22,269 nt of DNA from an uncultured Subdoligranulum sp. (GCA_904374465.1 CAJFFY010000042.1:1-22269); one strand, 5' to 3'; shown: positions 6,055-13,695, counted from the first letter of the stretch. The notes: generated by a model from the sequence alone, not told the origin. Program-made: numbers and translations.

Positions 6055-7023
6055 TTACTGGGTGGACAGCATAAGGGTACCGTCGTTGTATTCGGTTTCG
6101 GTGCAGGGGATGCAGCGGTCCACCTGCCAGACGCCGTCGCGCCAGATAGCCTGAATGGTCATATAATCGGTACCGGATTCATCGGCGCCGGTATTGCGGT
6201 TGGTCCCCTGCCAATGCCCGGCCACGTTGAGGGTAACCTTGTGGTCGCCGTAGCCCAGGCCGGTGGTGGTAAAGCCCATATCGGAGGCTTCCAGGTCATA
6301 TTCCACGGCATCGTAGGCGCCCATGGTAATGGCGCCCTCCCAGCTCTGGTCGTTCAGGTCGGTGGAGAACCGCAGATCCGCCACCTGGCGGCTGTTGAAG
6401 GCCTTGAGCTGGGACCGGTAATAGACGGTCAGCATAGCGTCCAGGTACTCGCCGTCGGGCTGGTTGTAGCCTTCGGCATCGCAGGCGGTCAGACCGCCGA
6501 AGGACGCCGTGGGGTTGCTGGGCTTGGACACCAGGGCCAGGCTGGTCTGGTACCCATCCCCCGCCGGCAGGATGGCCCGCAGCAGGGTATCGGTCTGGGT
6601 CAGCAGACTGCGGTCTATGTAGAGGCGTCCATCCTCCGCCACCTGGTAGGCCACAGCCACCCCGTCGGCGGTCAGCACCATGCCCGGGGTCTCGGTCAGG
6701 TTCTCCAGGTAAAGGCGTTTGTCCTCGGCCAGGCCGGTGGTGGCCGCCGGCACCGCGGTGGCCTGGGCGGTTTCGGTGGTGGTGGAAACGGCGGCGGGCT
6801 GCGACGCCGGCCGCAGAGAGAACGCCACGGCCACCACCACGATAAGGGCCACCACGATCACCACAACACCCAGCAGAAGCATCCGCCGCTTGTGCCGGAC
6901 CGCCTCCTCGGGCGGCCAGCTGGGCGCCTGGGGCGGCGTTTCCGACAGGGGTGCGCCGCAGTTGGCGCAGAATTTCTGGCCCGGCCTGGTACAGGGGGCC
7001 CCGCACTTGGGACAGCGTTTCAT
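6055..7023 (-). CDS. Zinc-ribbon protein with one transmembrane helix and extracellular domain
   Basis: A 322-residue protein. The N-terminal CPKC...CANC (C4, C7, C19, C22) is a zinc ribbon of the kind found at the start of many Firmicutes membrane proteins. A Pro-rich linker leads to a positively charged RHKRR and one hydrophobic helix at about 48-70, then a Ser/Thr/Ala linker and a roughly 240-residue domain I do not recognise. Topology by the positive-inside rule puts the ribbon in the cytoplasm and the large domain outside. There is no lipobox or catalytic motif. AAAGGAG stands 9 bases before the ATG. The gene is 29 bases downstream of the glycosyltransferase and probably cotranscribed with it. 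A sensory or envelope role is a guess. Confidence 0.87.
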   Translation of the reverse strand: MKRCPKCGAPCTRPGQKFCANCGAPLSETPPQAPSWPPEEAVRHKRRMLLLGVVVIVVALIVVVAVAFSLRPASQPAAVSTTTETAQATAVPAATTGLAEDKRLYLENLTETPGMVLTADGVAVAYQVAEDGRLYIDRSLLTQTDTLLRAILPAGDGYQTSLALVSKPSNPTASFGGLTACDAEGYNQPDGEYLDAMLTVYYRSQLKAFNSRQVADLRFSTDLNDQSWEGAITMGAYDAVEYDLEASDMGFTTTGLGYGDHKVTLNVAGHWQGTNRNTGADESGTDYMTIQAIWRDGVWQVDRCIPCTETEYNDGTLMLSTQ

Positions 7024-7052
7024 GACAGATGCTCCTTTCTTTGCCCGGTGGC

Positions 7053-7913
7053 TCAGGTTTCGGCAATGGCCACCAGGTATTTGTAAATCTGGGGTTTGTA
7101 CTCCTCATACAGCCCCATCTGCTCGTACAGGTCCTTGTAATAGTTGAACAGGGCCGCCCGGGTGGTGACCACATTCACCGGGTTCAGCACGGTGTGCACG
7201 GCGCTGCCCGGGGTGTTGTAATAGTTGTAGATGGGGGTGGACAGGGCATAGAAGGTTTCCGCATAGCGGATGTAGTTCAGGTTGAAATACAGATCCTCCG
7301 ACCAGTCCAGCTCCTCGGCACACTGGATGTCCTCATGGGCACGGACCAGGTCCGCCCGGTAGAGCTTGTTCCACATGACGCCGTAGTAAAAGCTGGCCGG
7401 CTCCTGCATCAGCCCCGCGGCAAACTCCTGCTTGTTCATCGGCCCTTCCAGCAAGAAGCCGTAGGTCTGGACCTTGTCAGGCCGGGGCGGCCGGGACTTC
7501 TTGGCCGCGGCCTCCTCGCTGCGGGGCCGGGGCGGCGTGATGCGGTTGTAGTGGGCAATGACCAGGTCCACCCCGTACCGCTCGGCCCGGTCCACCAACA
7601 GCTCGGTGGCGTTGGGCATCAGGGTGTCGTCGGCGTCCACAAACTGCAGGTACTTGCCGCCGGCACAGCGCAGCCCCAGGTTCCGGGTGGCGGCCACCCC
7701 GCTGTTGGCCTTGTCGATGAGGATGATCCGGTCATCCACCCCGGCATACATCTGGCAGACCTGCAGACTCACGTCCTCGCTGCCGTCATTGAGCAGCAGA
7801 ATCTCCAGGTTGCGGTAAGTCTGCCGCCGGATACTCTCCACACAGCGGGCAATGTGATTCTTGGCGTTATAGATCGGCACAATGATGCTGACCAGCGGCT
7901 GCTCCTGTGGCAC
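7053..7913 (-). CDS. Family 2 (GT-A fold) glycosyltransferase
   Basis: A 286-residue protein starting VSIIVPIYN at residues 8-16, typical of GT2 enzymes that move a sugar from a nucleotide donor to a cell-surface glycan or lipid acceptor. LNDGS at 41-45 and the metal/donor-binding VDADD at 92-96 are present. The C-terminal half (about 105-286) is rich in Tyr and Asn and shows no clear membrane helix, so the enzyme is likely cytosolic or membrane-peripheral. The frame runs upstream to 8039, but the GTG at 7913 has AAAGGGGGA at a good distance and follows a promoter, while the upstream part covers intergenic sequence; GTG is preferred. Donor and acceptor cannot be read from the sequence. Its only apparent operon partner is the zinc-ribbon membrane protein. 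Confidence 0.88.
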   Translation of the reverse strand: MPQEQPLVSIIVPIYNAKNHIARCVESIRRQTYRNLEILLLNDGSEDVSLQVCQMYAGVDDRIILIDKANSGVAATRNLGLRCAGGKYLQFVDADDTLMPNATELLVDRAERYGVDLVIAHYNRITPPRPRSEEAAAKKSRPPRPDKVQTYGFLLEGPMNKQEFAAGLMQEPASFYYGVMWNKLYRADLVRAHEDIQCAEELDWSEDLYFNLNYIRYAETFYALSTPIYNYYNTPGSAVHTVLNPVNVVTTRAALFNYYKDLYEQMGLYEEYKPQIYKYLVAIAET

Positions 7914-7943
7914 GGTGCATTCCCCCTTTGGTTCGTTACCTAT

Positions 7944-7972
7944 ACAATACCATAAAAAACCGCTGTACACAA
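7944..7972 (-). promoter_or_regulatory. Promoter of the glycosyltransferase gene
   Basis: On the minus strand TTGTGT (7967-7972) and TATTGT (7944-7949) are 17 bases apart, about 30 bases upstream of the GTG start. Both boxes match the vegetative consensus only in part. Confidence 0.5.
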
Positions 7973-8001
7973 TGGAAAATGCTGCCGCCCTGTGGTAGAA
8001 T
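7973..8001 (+). promoter_or_regulatory. Possible promoter of the carboxypeptidase gene
   Basis: TAGAAT at 7996-8001 is preceded by TGG, an extended -10 feature. The hexamer TGGAAA at 7973-7978 stands 17 bases upstream but is a weak -35 box. It is back to back with the glycosyltransferase promoter. Confidence 0.45.
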
Positions 8002-8043
8002 ACTGGCAGACAACCCATTCTGACAAAGCGAGGTACCATTTGT

Positions 8044-9534
8044 ATGAAAGATTCGATTGTGCGCCTGCGGGCGCTGGAAAAACAGCTGTACGCCTACCGC
8101 TACGCCCTGAACGCGGTGGACTTTGACGCCGAGACGGTGGCCCCCGAGGGCAGCGCCGAAGGCCGTGCCGAAGCCTGCGAGGTGCTCAGCCGCGCCAGCT
8201 TTGACCTGCTGGTGAATGAGGACACCGCCGCCCTGCTGCGCCAGGCCGCCCTGGACGCCGAGGACGAGCAGCAGGCCGCCGAGGTGCGGGAACTGCAGCG
8301 CCAGTACGACGAGATCGCCAAGATTCCCGCCGCCGAGTACGCCGCCTTCACCAAGCTGGTGCAGCAGAGCATCCCCGTCTGGACCAAGGCCAAGCGGACC
8401 AACAACTTCAGCCTGTTTGCCCCTTACCTGGAAAAGATCGTGGAAGCCCGCCGCGCCCAGGCCCGCTACTTTGCCCCCGACCGCGACCCCTACGAGGTCT
8501 GGCTGGACCGGTACGAGCGCGGCCTGACCATTGCCCAGTGCGATGAATTCTTTGCCACGCTGCGTGCCACCATCGTGCCGCTGCTGGCCGCCATCCGGGA
8601 CCACGGCGCGGCCATCCGCACCGACTTCCTGGACCAGGACTGGCCGCTGGACGCCCAGAAAAAGGTGTCCGAAAAGATCATGGAACTGTGGGGTCTGGAC
8701 CCCGCCCACTGCCTGCTGGCCGAGAGCGAACACCCCTTCACCACCGAATTCTGGCGCGGTGACGTGCGCATCACCACCCACTACATGCCCCGGGACATGT
8801 TCTCCAACCTGTACAGCGTGGCCCACGAGGGCGGCCATGCCCTGTACGAGCTGCACATCGCGCCGGAACTGGACTACACGGCGGTGACAGGCGGCGCCAC
8901 CATGGGCCTGCACGAAAGCCAGAGCCGCCTGTTTGAAAACTACGTGGGCCGCAGCCGCGCCTTTGTGCACTGCCTGTACCCCACTTTGCGGGAACTCTTC
9001 CCCACCCAGCTGGCCGACGTCAGCGAGGAGGAAATCTGGCGGGCCGTCAACCGGGCCGAACCGGGCCTCATCCGCACCGAGGCGGACGAACTGACCTACG
9101 CGCTGCACATCATGGTGCGCTACGAGCTGGAAAAGGCGATGATGCAGGGCACCCTGGCCGTGGCCGACCTGCCCGCCGCCTGGAACGCCAAGTACAAGGA
9201 ATACCTGGGCGTGGACGTGCCCGACGACGCCCACGGCTGCCTGCAGGACATTCACTGGTCGATGGGCGACATGGGGTACTTCCCCAGCTACGCCCTGGGC
9301 AGCGCCTACGGCGCCCAGGCCATCGACGACCTGCGCAAGACGATGGACCTGGATGCCCAGTGGGCCGAGGGCAACCTGCAGCCCCTGAAGGACGAGCTCT
9401 GCCGCCGGGTGTGGCAGTACGGCAACCTGAAGGAACCCGCCTGGCTGGTCAAGAGCCTGTGCGGTGGTGCCTTTGACCCCCACCACTTCACCGACTACCT
9501 GCAGAAGAAATACACCGCCCTCTACCAGCTGTAA
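8044..9534 (+). CDS. M32 family metallocarboxypeptidase (carboxypeptidase Taq type)
   Basis: A 496-residue cytosolic zinc carboxypeptidase releasing C-terminal residues from peptides. The zinc site HEGGH is at 261-265 and the family signature HESQSR begins at 290, giving the third ligand region; the length is typical of M32 (about 500). The N-terminal half is strongly helical and acidic, as in the family's rod-like lid. The ATG at 8044 follows GCGAGG, a moderate ribosome site with about 10 bases spacing. No other gene follows closely; only a weak CTTTG/CAAAG hairpin lies at 9549-9565 and I see no strong terminator. With the aminopeptidase P upstream, the window holds two peptide-trimming enzymes, consistent with a peptide-using gut bacterium. 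Confidence 0.95.
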   Translation: MKDSIVRLRALEKQLYAYRYALNAVDFDAETVAPEGSAEGRAEACEVLSRASFDLLVNEDTAALLRQAALDAEDEQQAAEVRELQRQYDEIAKIPAAEYAAFTKLVQQSIPVWTKAKRTNNFSLFAPYLEKIVEARRAQARYFAPDRDPYEVWLDRYERGLTIAQCDEFFATLRATIVPLLAAIRDHGAAIRTDFLDQDWPLDAQKKVSEKIMELWGLDPAHCLLAESEHPFTTEFWRGDVRITTHYMPRDMFSNLYSVAHEGGHALYELHIAPELDYTAVTGGATMGLHESQSRLFENYVGRSRAFVHCLYPTLRELFPTQLADVSEEEIWRAVNRAEPGLIRTEADELTYALHIMVRYELEKAMMQGTLAVADLPAAWNAKYKEYLGVDVPDDAHGCLQDIHWSMGDMGYFPSYALGSAYGAQAIDDLRKTMDLDAQWAEGNLQPLKDELCRRVWQYGNLKEPAWLVKSLCGGAFDPHHFTDYLQKKYTALYQL

Positions 9535-9568
9535 CATCAAAATTTACACTTTGTTCACAGCAAAGGGC

Positions 9569-9621
9569 TTGTAATCGGGGCAAATTATAGTACACTACTA
9601 TTGTAGGAATTGGAAAATTCC
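9569..9621 (+). promoter_or_regulatory. Promoter with overlapping inverted repeats before the thioredoxin reductase gene
   Basis: TTGTAA at 9569-9574 and TACACT at 9591-9596 are 16 bases apart and could be -35 and -10 boxes. Three inverted repeats follow or overlap them: TAGTA-cac-TACTA (9588-9600), CTAC-tatt-GTAG (9595-9606) and GGAATT-ggaa-AATTCC (9606-9621). The last is perfect and ends about 14 bases before the ribosome-binding site. They may be operator sites for a redox- or sulfur-responsive regulator; that identity is inferred only from the genes controlled. Confidence 0.5.
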
Positions 9622-9652
9622 GCCATTGTTTTGTAAAAAGGAGCGTGACCTC

Positions 9653-10525
9653 ATGGCGCGTGTGGATATTGCAATCATCGGCAGCGGGCCGGCGGGCGTA
9701 TCGGCGGCCATCACGGCGAAGCTGCGGGGCAAGAGCGTTTTGCTGTTCGGCAGCAAGGAGCTGAGCGACAAGATCGGCAAGGCCCACAAGATCCAGAATT
9801 ACCCCGGCCTGCCGGACGTGACCGGCGAGGAGCTGCGGGCGGCGTTCCAGCGGCATCTGGACGCCATGGAGCTGACCGTGACGGAAGCCCGGGTGAACGC
9901 CGTCTATGCCATGGGGGACTATTTTGCCGTGCAGACCGCCACCGACACGGTGGAGGCCACCACGGTGATCCTGGCCACCGGCGTGGTGCAGGGCAAGCCG
10001 CTGCCCGGGGAGGAGGAATTCCTGGGCCGCGGGGTGAGTTACTGCGCCACCTGCGACGCCCCGCTGTACCGGGGCAAGGCGGTGGCGGTGATCGGGTCCA
10101 GCCCGGCCGCCGAGCCGGAGGCCGCCTATATGGCGGAGGTGGCGGCATCGGTTTTGTACCTGCCCCTCTATGAGGGCACACCGGACCTGCCCGCCGCGGT
10201 GCGGGTGGTGCGGGAAAAGCCCACCGCCGTCACGGGGGAAGCCCAGGTGACGACGCTGCAGACCGACGGCGGAACCTACCCGGTGGACGGGGTGTTCCTG
10301 CTGCGGGACGCCATGGCCCCCACCCAGCTGGTGCCGGGGCTGGAGGGTGCCGGCGGGCATGTGGCGGTGAACGCCAAAATGCAGACCAACCTTCCGGGCT
10401 GTTTTGCCTGCGGCGACGCCGTGGGACTGCCCTATCAGTATGTGAAAGCGGCGGGGGAAGGCAACGTGGCGGCGCTGTCCGCCGTGGAATACCTGGCCGC
10501 CCAAAAACGCAACACAAAGGAGTAA
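9653..10525 (+). CDS. Thioredoxin reductase-like flavoprotein without canonical NADPH motifs
   Basis: A 290-residue flavoprotein. The FAD-binding GSGPAG is at 10-15, the redox-active CATC at 131-134, and a second FAD-contacting CGD motif near 253-255. In NADPH-dependent enzymes the second Rossmann domain carries GGGxSAxEEA and a later HRRxxxRA; here the first is GSSPAAEPEAAY (148-159) and the second is absent (LPLYEGTPDLPA instead). That pattern is known from pyridine nucleotide-independent thioredoxin reductases of Clostridia, which take electrons from ferredoxin, so ferredoxin may be the donor here; this is inference. The ATG at 9653 is chosen for the AAAAAGGAG nine bases before it rather than the earlier in-frame codon at 9626. 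Thioredoxin follows by 6 bases, and its ribosome site overlaps this gene's stop. Confidence 0.9.
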   Translation: MARVDIAIIGSGPAGVSAAITAKLRGKSVLLFGSKELSDKIGKAHKIQNYPGLPDVTGEELRAAFQRHLDAMELTVTEARVNAVYAMGDYFAVQTATDTVEATTVILATGVVQGKPLPGEEEFLGRGVSYCATCDAPLYRGKAVAVIGSSPAAEPEAAYMAEVAASVLYLPLYEGTPDLPAAVRVVREKPTAVTGEAQVTTLQTDGGTYPVDGVFLLRDAMAPTQLVPGLEGAGGHVAVNAKMQTNLPGCFACGDAVGLPYQYVKAAGEGNVAALSAVEYLAAQKRNTKE

Positions 10526-10531
10526 TATAAG

Positions 10532-10843
10532 ATGGTACACGAAGTACACCATAACGATCTGACCCAGGCCCAGGCCGCCGACGTGGCGGTGCTGGATTTC
10601 AATGCCACCTGGTGCAACCCCTGCAAGATGCTGGCCCCCGTGCTGGAGGAAGCCAGCCGTGAGCTGGAGGGTAAGGCGCTGTTCTACGGCATCGACGTGG
10701 ACGAGAACCTGGCCCTGGCCCAGCAGTTCGGCATTTCCAGCATTCCGGCCCTCATCGTGCTGAAAAACGGCCAGCCGGTGGCCCGCCAGGTGGGCTTTAT
10801 GCCCAAGGCAGCCCTGATGCAGTGGCTGGGCACCGTGCTGTAA
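10532..10843 (+). CDS. trxA: Thioredoxin
   Basis: A 103-residue single-domain thioredoxin. The active site is WCNPCK (C28, C31) rather than the usual WCGPCK; Asn in place of Gly should change redox potential or partner choice. The cis-proline is in SSIPAL (P72) and the length is standard. Its AAAGGAG overlaps the end of the reductase gene, so the two are translated from one transcript and very likely form a dedicated reductase/thioredoxin pair for cytosolic disulfide reduction. The gene is followed by a palindromic element and a strong terminator. Confidence 0.95.
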   Translation: MVHEVHHNDLTQAQAADVAVLDFNATWCNPCKMLAPVLEEASRELEGKALFYGIDVDENLALAQQFGISSIPALIVLKNGQPVARQVGFMPKAALMQWLGTVL

Positions 10844-10853
10844 TGCCTGTTTA

Positions 10854-10891
10854 TTCCTTCTTTGCAAAGAAGGAACCGAAGAAACTCTCAT
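10854..10891 (+). repeat. Palindrome with A-rich tail after the thioredoxin gene
   Basis: TTCCTTCTTTG and CAAAGAAGGAA form a perfect 22-base palindrome (10854-10875), followed by ccGAAGAAactctcat. It begins 11 bases after the TAA. It is the same composite as 5443-5521: palindrome, GAA-rich tail, CCCGCAGGG terminator. Confidence 0.85.
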
Positions 10892-10893
10892 AA

Positions 10894-10931
10894 AAAATAT
10901 CCCGCAGGGTAATCCCCTGCGGGATATTTTT
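10894..10931 (+). terminator. Rho-independent terminator of the thioredoxin operon
   Basis: AAAATATCCCGCAGGG at 10894-10909 pairs perfectly with CCCTGCGGGATATTTT at 10915-10930. Symmetric A and T runs make it potentially bidirectional. Confidence 0.93.
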
Positions 10932-10985
10932 ATTGGGATTCTGCGGCCTTGCTTGCAGAAAAGGAGCAACCACCACACGCTTCAC

Positions 10986-11119
10986 GGGGGTTCGGGCACC
11001 CCCGAATTTTAGGCGGAGCATCGGAAAAAACGATGGAAAAACAGTCTCTCCAGGCGTTTTTCCCGTTTTTTTCGATGCGACTTCTTCTTTGGGGGTCTTG
11101 GGGGTGTGTAACCCCCAAG
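10986..11119. repeat. Cluster of inverted repeats including a long imperfect stem
   Basis: Three structures lie side by side in a gene-free gap: GGGGGT/ACCCCC (10986-11003), a long stem with arms at 11018-11042 and 11056-11078 that match throughout except for a two-base bulge and one mismatch, with a 13-base loop, and CTTGGGGGT/ACCCCCAAG (11097-11119). The long stem starts GCATCG and ends CGATGC. It could be a small miniature element or a structured RNA; I see no open reading frame with a ribosome site. The remaining parts of 10932-11225 hold nothing else I can support. Confidence 0.7.
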
Positions 11120-11149
11120 CCGTGCCCCGCGCCTCGGAAGTAGCGGCGG

Positions 11150-11185
11150 CTTTTTCGGTTCCTTTTTGGCCGGTCAAAAAGGAAC
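11150..11185 (-). repeat. Palindrome with A-rich tail, minus orientation
   Basis: On the minus strand GTTCCTTTTTG (11185-11175) and CAAAAAGGAAC (11168-11158) form a perfect stem with a six-base loop, followed by cGAAAAAG. This is another member of the palindrome-plus-tail family, downstream of and in sense with the ABC ATPase gene at 11256-12038. It also faces the copy at 10854-10884, so their GGAACCGAA tails form an inverted pair about 280 bases apart. Confidence 0.75.
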
Positions 11186-11225
11186 ATCCCGCAGCCTTCC
11201 GGCAGCGCACACCTCCCGGGGAACG

Positions 11226-11250
11226 AAAAAAGGTCCCCTTGCGGGGACCT
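11226..11250 (-). terminator. Rho-independent terminator of the second amino acid ABC operon
   Basis: AGGTCCCC at 11231-11238 pairs with GGGGACCT at 11243-11250 around a TTGC loop; the plus-strand A-run at 11226-11230 gives the T-run on the minus strand. It lies just after the ATPase stop codon at 11256. Confidence 0.93.
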
Positions 11251-11255
11251 TCGTT

Positions 11256-12038
11256 TTACTTGCCGTAGCTGGCCAGGAACTGGCGGGTACGTTCCTCTTT
11301 GGGGTGGTCGATGACCTGTTTGGCGGGTCCCTGTTCCACCACGACGCCGCCGTCCATGAACAGGATGCGGTCCGCCACATCCCGGGCGAACTTCATCTCA
11401 TGGGTGACGATGATCATGGTGGTCTTGTTGGCCGCCAGGTCCCGCAATACCCGCAGCACCTCGCCGGTGAGTTCCGGGTCCAGGGCCGAGGTGGGCTCGT
11501 CAAAACAGAGGATATCCGGCTTCAGGGCCAGGGCGCGGGCGATGGCCACCCGCTGCTGCTGCCCACCGGAAAGCTGGTGGGGGTAATGCCCTGCCCGGTC
11601 GGACAGACCCATGTCGTCCAGCAACTGCCGGGCATGGGTTTCGATCTCGGCCAGGATTTCCTTTTTGTGCTGCTTGTAGTCGGGGCGTTCCTTGGCCAGC
11701 AGCTGCCCCGCCAGCATGACGTTCTGCAGCGCCGTGTACTGGGGGAACAGGTTGAAGTTCTGGAACACCAGGCCGAAATGCAGCCGCTTTTTGCGGATGG
11801 CCGCCTCGCTCTGGGTACGGGCATCGTCGGCGCTCCACAGCGTTTCGCCGCCCACCGTGATGGACCCGGTGTCCGCCGTTTCCAGAAAATTCAGGCAGCG
11901 CAGCAGGGTGGTCTTGCCGGACCCCGACGACCCGATGATGGCGATGGCCTCGCCCTCGTCCAGGGTGAAGGAGATGTCCCGCAGCACGGCGGTGCTGCCA
12001 AAGCTCTTGCCGATGCCGGCCACTTCCAATAATGCCAT
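11256..12038 (-). CDS. Polar amino acid ABC transporter ATPase
   Basis: A 260-residue ATP-binding subunit of the GlnQ/HisP type that powers amino acid import. Walker A GSSGSGKT is at 36-43, Q-loop Q93, signature LSGGQ at 156-160, Walker B with DEP at 180-182, and switch H213. The ATG at 12038 is preferred because GAGGAGGTG ends eight bases before it; the in-frame GTG at 12047 falls inside that ribosome site. It is the last gene of the operon binding protein, permease, ATPase, 13 bases after the permease stop. It carries a longer insert (about 72-87) than the paralogue at 13742, so the two are not recent duplicates. Confidence 0.95.
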   Translation of the reverse strand: MALLEVAGIGKSFGSTAVLRDISFTLDEGEAIAIIGSSGSGKTTLLRCLNFLETADTGSITVGGETLWSADDARTQSEAAIRKKRLHFGLVFQNFNLFPQYTALQNVMLAGQLLAKERPDYKQHKKEILAEIETHARQLLDDMGLSDRAGHYPHQLSGGQQQRVAIARALALKPDILCFDEPTSALDPELTGEVLRVLRDLAANKTTMIIVTHEMKFARDVADRILFMDGGVVVEQGPAKQVIDHPKEERTRQFLASYGK

Positions 12039-12051
12039 TGGCTGCACCTCC

Positions 12052-12711
12052 TCAGCGGAAATAGGCCAGACGCTTTTCCAGCCAGCCGAAGAGCAGCGTC
12101 AGCGCACCCACAAACACCAGGAAGAAGACGGCGGTGGAGAACAGCGGCCAGATCAGGCCCTTGGCGCTGTACTCCTTGGCCATCATAATGATGTCCTTGT
12201 TGGCGATGACGTTGGCCAGAGAAGTGTCCTTGACCAGGGTGATGATCTCGTTGCCCATGGGGGGCAGAATGCGCTTGATGACCTGCAGCAGCGTGACCTT
12301 GAAAAAGATCTGGCTGCGGGTCATGCCCAGCACCTGGCCGGCCTCGGTCTGGCCCTTGGGCACAGCCTCGATGCCGCCGCGGTAAATCTCAGAAAAATAG
12401 CAGGCATAGTTGATGGCAAAGGCCACCACGGCCGCCACCAGACGGCCGCCGGACCCCGACGGCCAGGGGCTTTCAAAGCCCATCAGGCCGGGGCCCAGGT
12501 AAATGACCAGGATCTGCAGCATCAGCGGTGTGCCGCGGATGATCCACACAAAGGTCTTGACCACACCCCGCAGCGGGGCAAACCGGTTCATCGACCCGAA
12601 GGCCACAATCAGCCCCAGGGGGATCGCAAAGAGCAGCGTCAGACCGAACAGCTGGCAGTTCAGCCAGAAGGCTTCGGTCAGACGGCCCCAGATAACAGCC
12701 GCCTCGCCCAT
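12052..12711 (-). CDS. Polar amino acid ABC transporter permease
   Basis: A 219-residue inner-membrane permease of the His/Glu/Gln/Arg/opine class with about five helices. The EAA loop that contacts the ATPase is recognisable in EIYRGGIEAVPKGQTEAG. The N-terminal part has the IRGTPLMLQ motif of the family. The ATG at 12711 overlaps the stop codon of the binding-protein gene by one base (TAATG), a sign of translational coupling. Only one permease gene is present, so it probably works as a homodimer. Substrate cannot be told from this subunit. Confidence 0.94.
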   Translation of the reverse strand: MGEAAVIWGRLTEAFWLNCQLFGLTLLFAIPLGLIVAFGSMNRFAPLRGVVKTFVWIIRGTPLMLQILVIYLGPGLMGFESPWPSGSGGRLVAAVVAFAINYACYFSEIYRGGIEAVPKGQTEAGQVLGMTRSQIFFKVTLLQVIKRILPPMGNEIITLVKDTSLANVIANKDIIMMAKEYSAKGLIWPLFSTAVFFLVFVGALTLLFGWLEKRLAYFR

Positions 12712-13571
12712 TACTCGGCCAGGGTCAGGCCGTACTTGTCGGCCAGGGCCTGCATGGTGCCGTCGGCGCGCAGGGCGGCAAAGGCATCGTTGACGGCGGC
12801 GGCCGCATCGCTGCCCTTGCGGAAGGCCACGCCGTACTCCTCGGCGTTGAGCTCATCCACGATCTCCAGGTCGGCGTAGTCGGTGCCCTCGCCGATCATG
12901 GCGGAAGCCAGGGTCAGGTCCAGCACGGCGGCGTCGGCGGTGCCGGCGGCCACTTCCATCAGGCAGTCGGTCTGGACGCCCTTGCTCACGTAGTCCGCCT
13001 GGGAGAGGTTCTCGTCCTCCTGGACGGTGGTCTCACCGGCGGAACCGGCCTCGGCCACCACGGTCTTGCCGACGAGGTCGGCGGTGGAGGTGTAGCCGCT
13101 GCCCGCCTTCATGACCACCACCTGGGCGTTCTTGGCGTAGGCTTCGGTGCAGGCGGTGTTGGCCATGATGTCATCGGTCAGGGTCATGCCGTTCCAGATG
13201 CAGTCGATGCTCTTGGCGTCCAGCTCGACAATCTTGGTGTCCCAGTTGATCTCCACAAATTCCGGCTCCACGCCCAGCTGCTCGCAGACGGCGGTGGCCA
13301 GCTCGGTGTCAAAGCCCACAAACTCGCCGTTTTCGTCGGTGTAGTTCATGGGAGCATAGACGGTGTAGCCGATGGTCATCTTGCCCTTGTCCTTGATGTA
13401 CTGCAGGTCGCTCTCGCCGGTGGTTTCGGCCTCGGCGGCCTCGGCGGTGGAAGCGGCTTCGCTGGTGGAATCCGCCGTGGAAGCGGACTCACTGGTGGAT
13501 GCGGTGGAACCGCAGGCGGCCAGACTGGCCACCATGCCGGCGGCCAACAGCAGGCTGATGAGTTTTTTCAT
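12711..13571 (-). CDS. Amino acid ABC transporter substrate-binding lipoprotein
   Basis: A 286-residue family 3 solute-binding protein. The signal peptide MKKLISLLLA... ends in the lipobox LAAC with the lipidated Cys at 20, followed by a Ser/Thr/Ala/Glu-rich linker to about 55 and then the two-lobe binding fold. The MKK start at 13571 has GGGAGGAAG upstream; the earlier frame from 13616 lies in the leader. It captures a polar amino acid outside the membrane and delivers it to the permease encoded next. The sequence WDTKIVELDAKSIDCIWNG is typical of this class in Clostridia, but the ligand is not assigned. It has its own promoter and a terminator separating it from the operon upstream. Confidence 0.94.
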   Translation of the reverse strand: MKKLISLLLAAGMVASLAACGSTASTSESASTADSTSEAASTAEAAEAETTGESDLQYIKDKGKMTIGYTVYAPMNYTDENGEFVGFDTELATAVCEQLGVEPEFVEINWDTKIVELDAKSIDCIWNGMTLTDDIMANTACTEAYAKNAQVVVMKAGSGYTSTADLVGKTVVAEAGSAGETTVQEDENLSQADYVSKGVQTDCLMEVAAGTADAAVLDLTLASAMIGEGTDYADLEIVDELNAEEYGVAFRKGSDAAAAVNDAFAALRADGTMQALADKYGLTLAE

Positions 13572-13594
13572 AATGTCTTCCTCCCTAATATGAT

Positions 13595-13649
13595 CACCGT
13601 TTTCCCTCACGCACAATCTTTATCGCCTTAAAGCAACAAAGCAACGGTG
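13595..13649 (-). promoter_or_regulatory. Possible structured 5' leader of the second binding-protein gene
   Basis: In the leader, seven bases at 13643-13649 (minus CACCGTT) can pair with 13595-13601 (minus AACGGTG), closing a 41-base loop ahead of the ribosome site. The pairing is perfect but long-range, and I recognise no known riboswitch class. Confidence 0.3.
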
Positions 13650-13655
13650 TTTTTA

Positions 13656-13684
13656 ATAGTACCGCAAAAACCGACCCGATGCAA
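13656..13684 (-). promoter_or_regulatory. Promoter of the second amino acid ABC operon
   Basis: On the minus strand TTGCAT (13679-13684) and TACTAT (13656-13661) are 17 bases apart. It lies between the terminator of the upstream operon and the binding-protein start, leaving a leader of about 75 bases. Confidence 0.6.
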
Positions 13685-13695
13685 GGGAAAACCAC

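Noticed and set aside
5572..7086. Long plus-strand open frame across the repeats and the zinc-ribbon gene
   Set aside because: It runs through REP-like palindromes and array units and opposes a gene with clear motifs and a Shine-Dalgarno site.
7936..9540. Minus-strand open frame opposite the carboxypeptidase
   Set aside because: Antisense shadow of the M32 gene, which carries HEGGH and HESQSR in the plus frame.
9488..10978. Minus-strand open frame opposite the thioredoxin operon
   Set aside because: It passes through a terminator and a palindrome and has no family motifs; the plus strand encodes CATC and WCNPC proteins.
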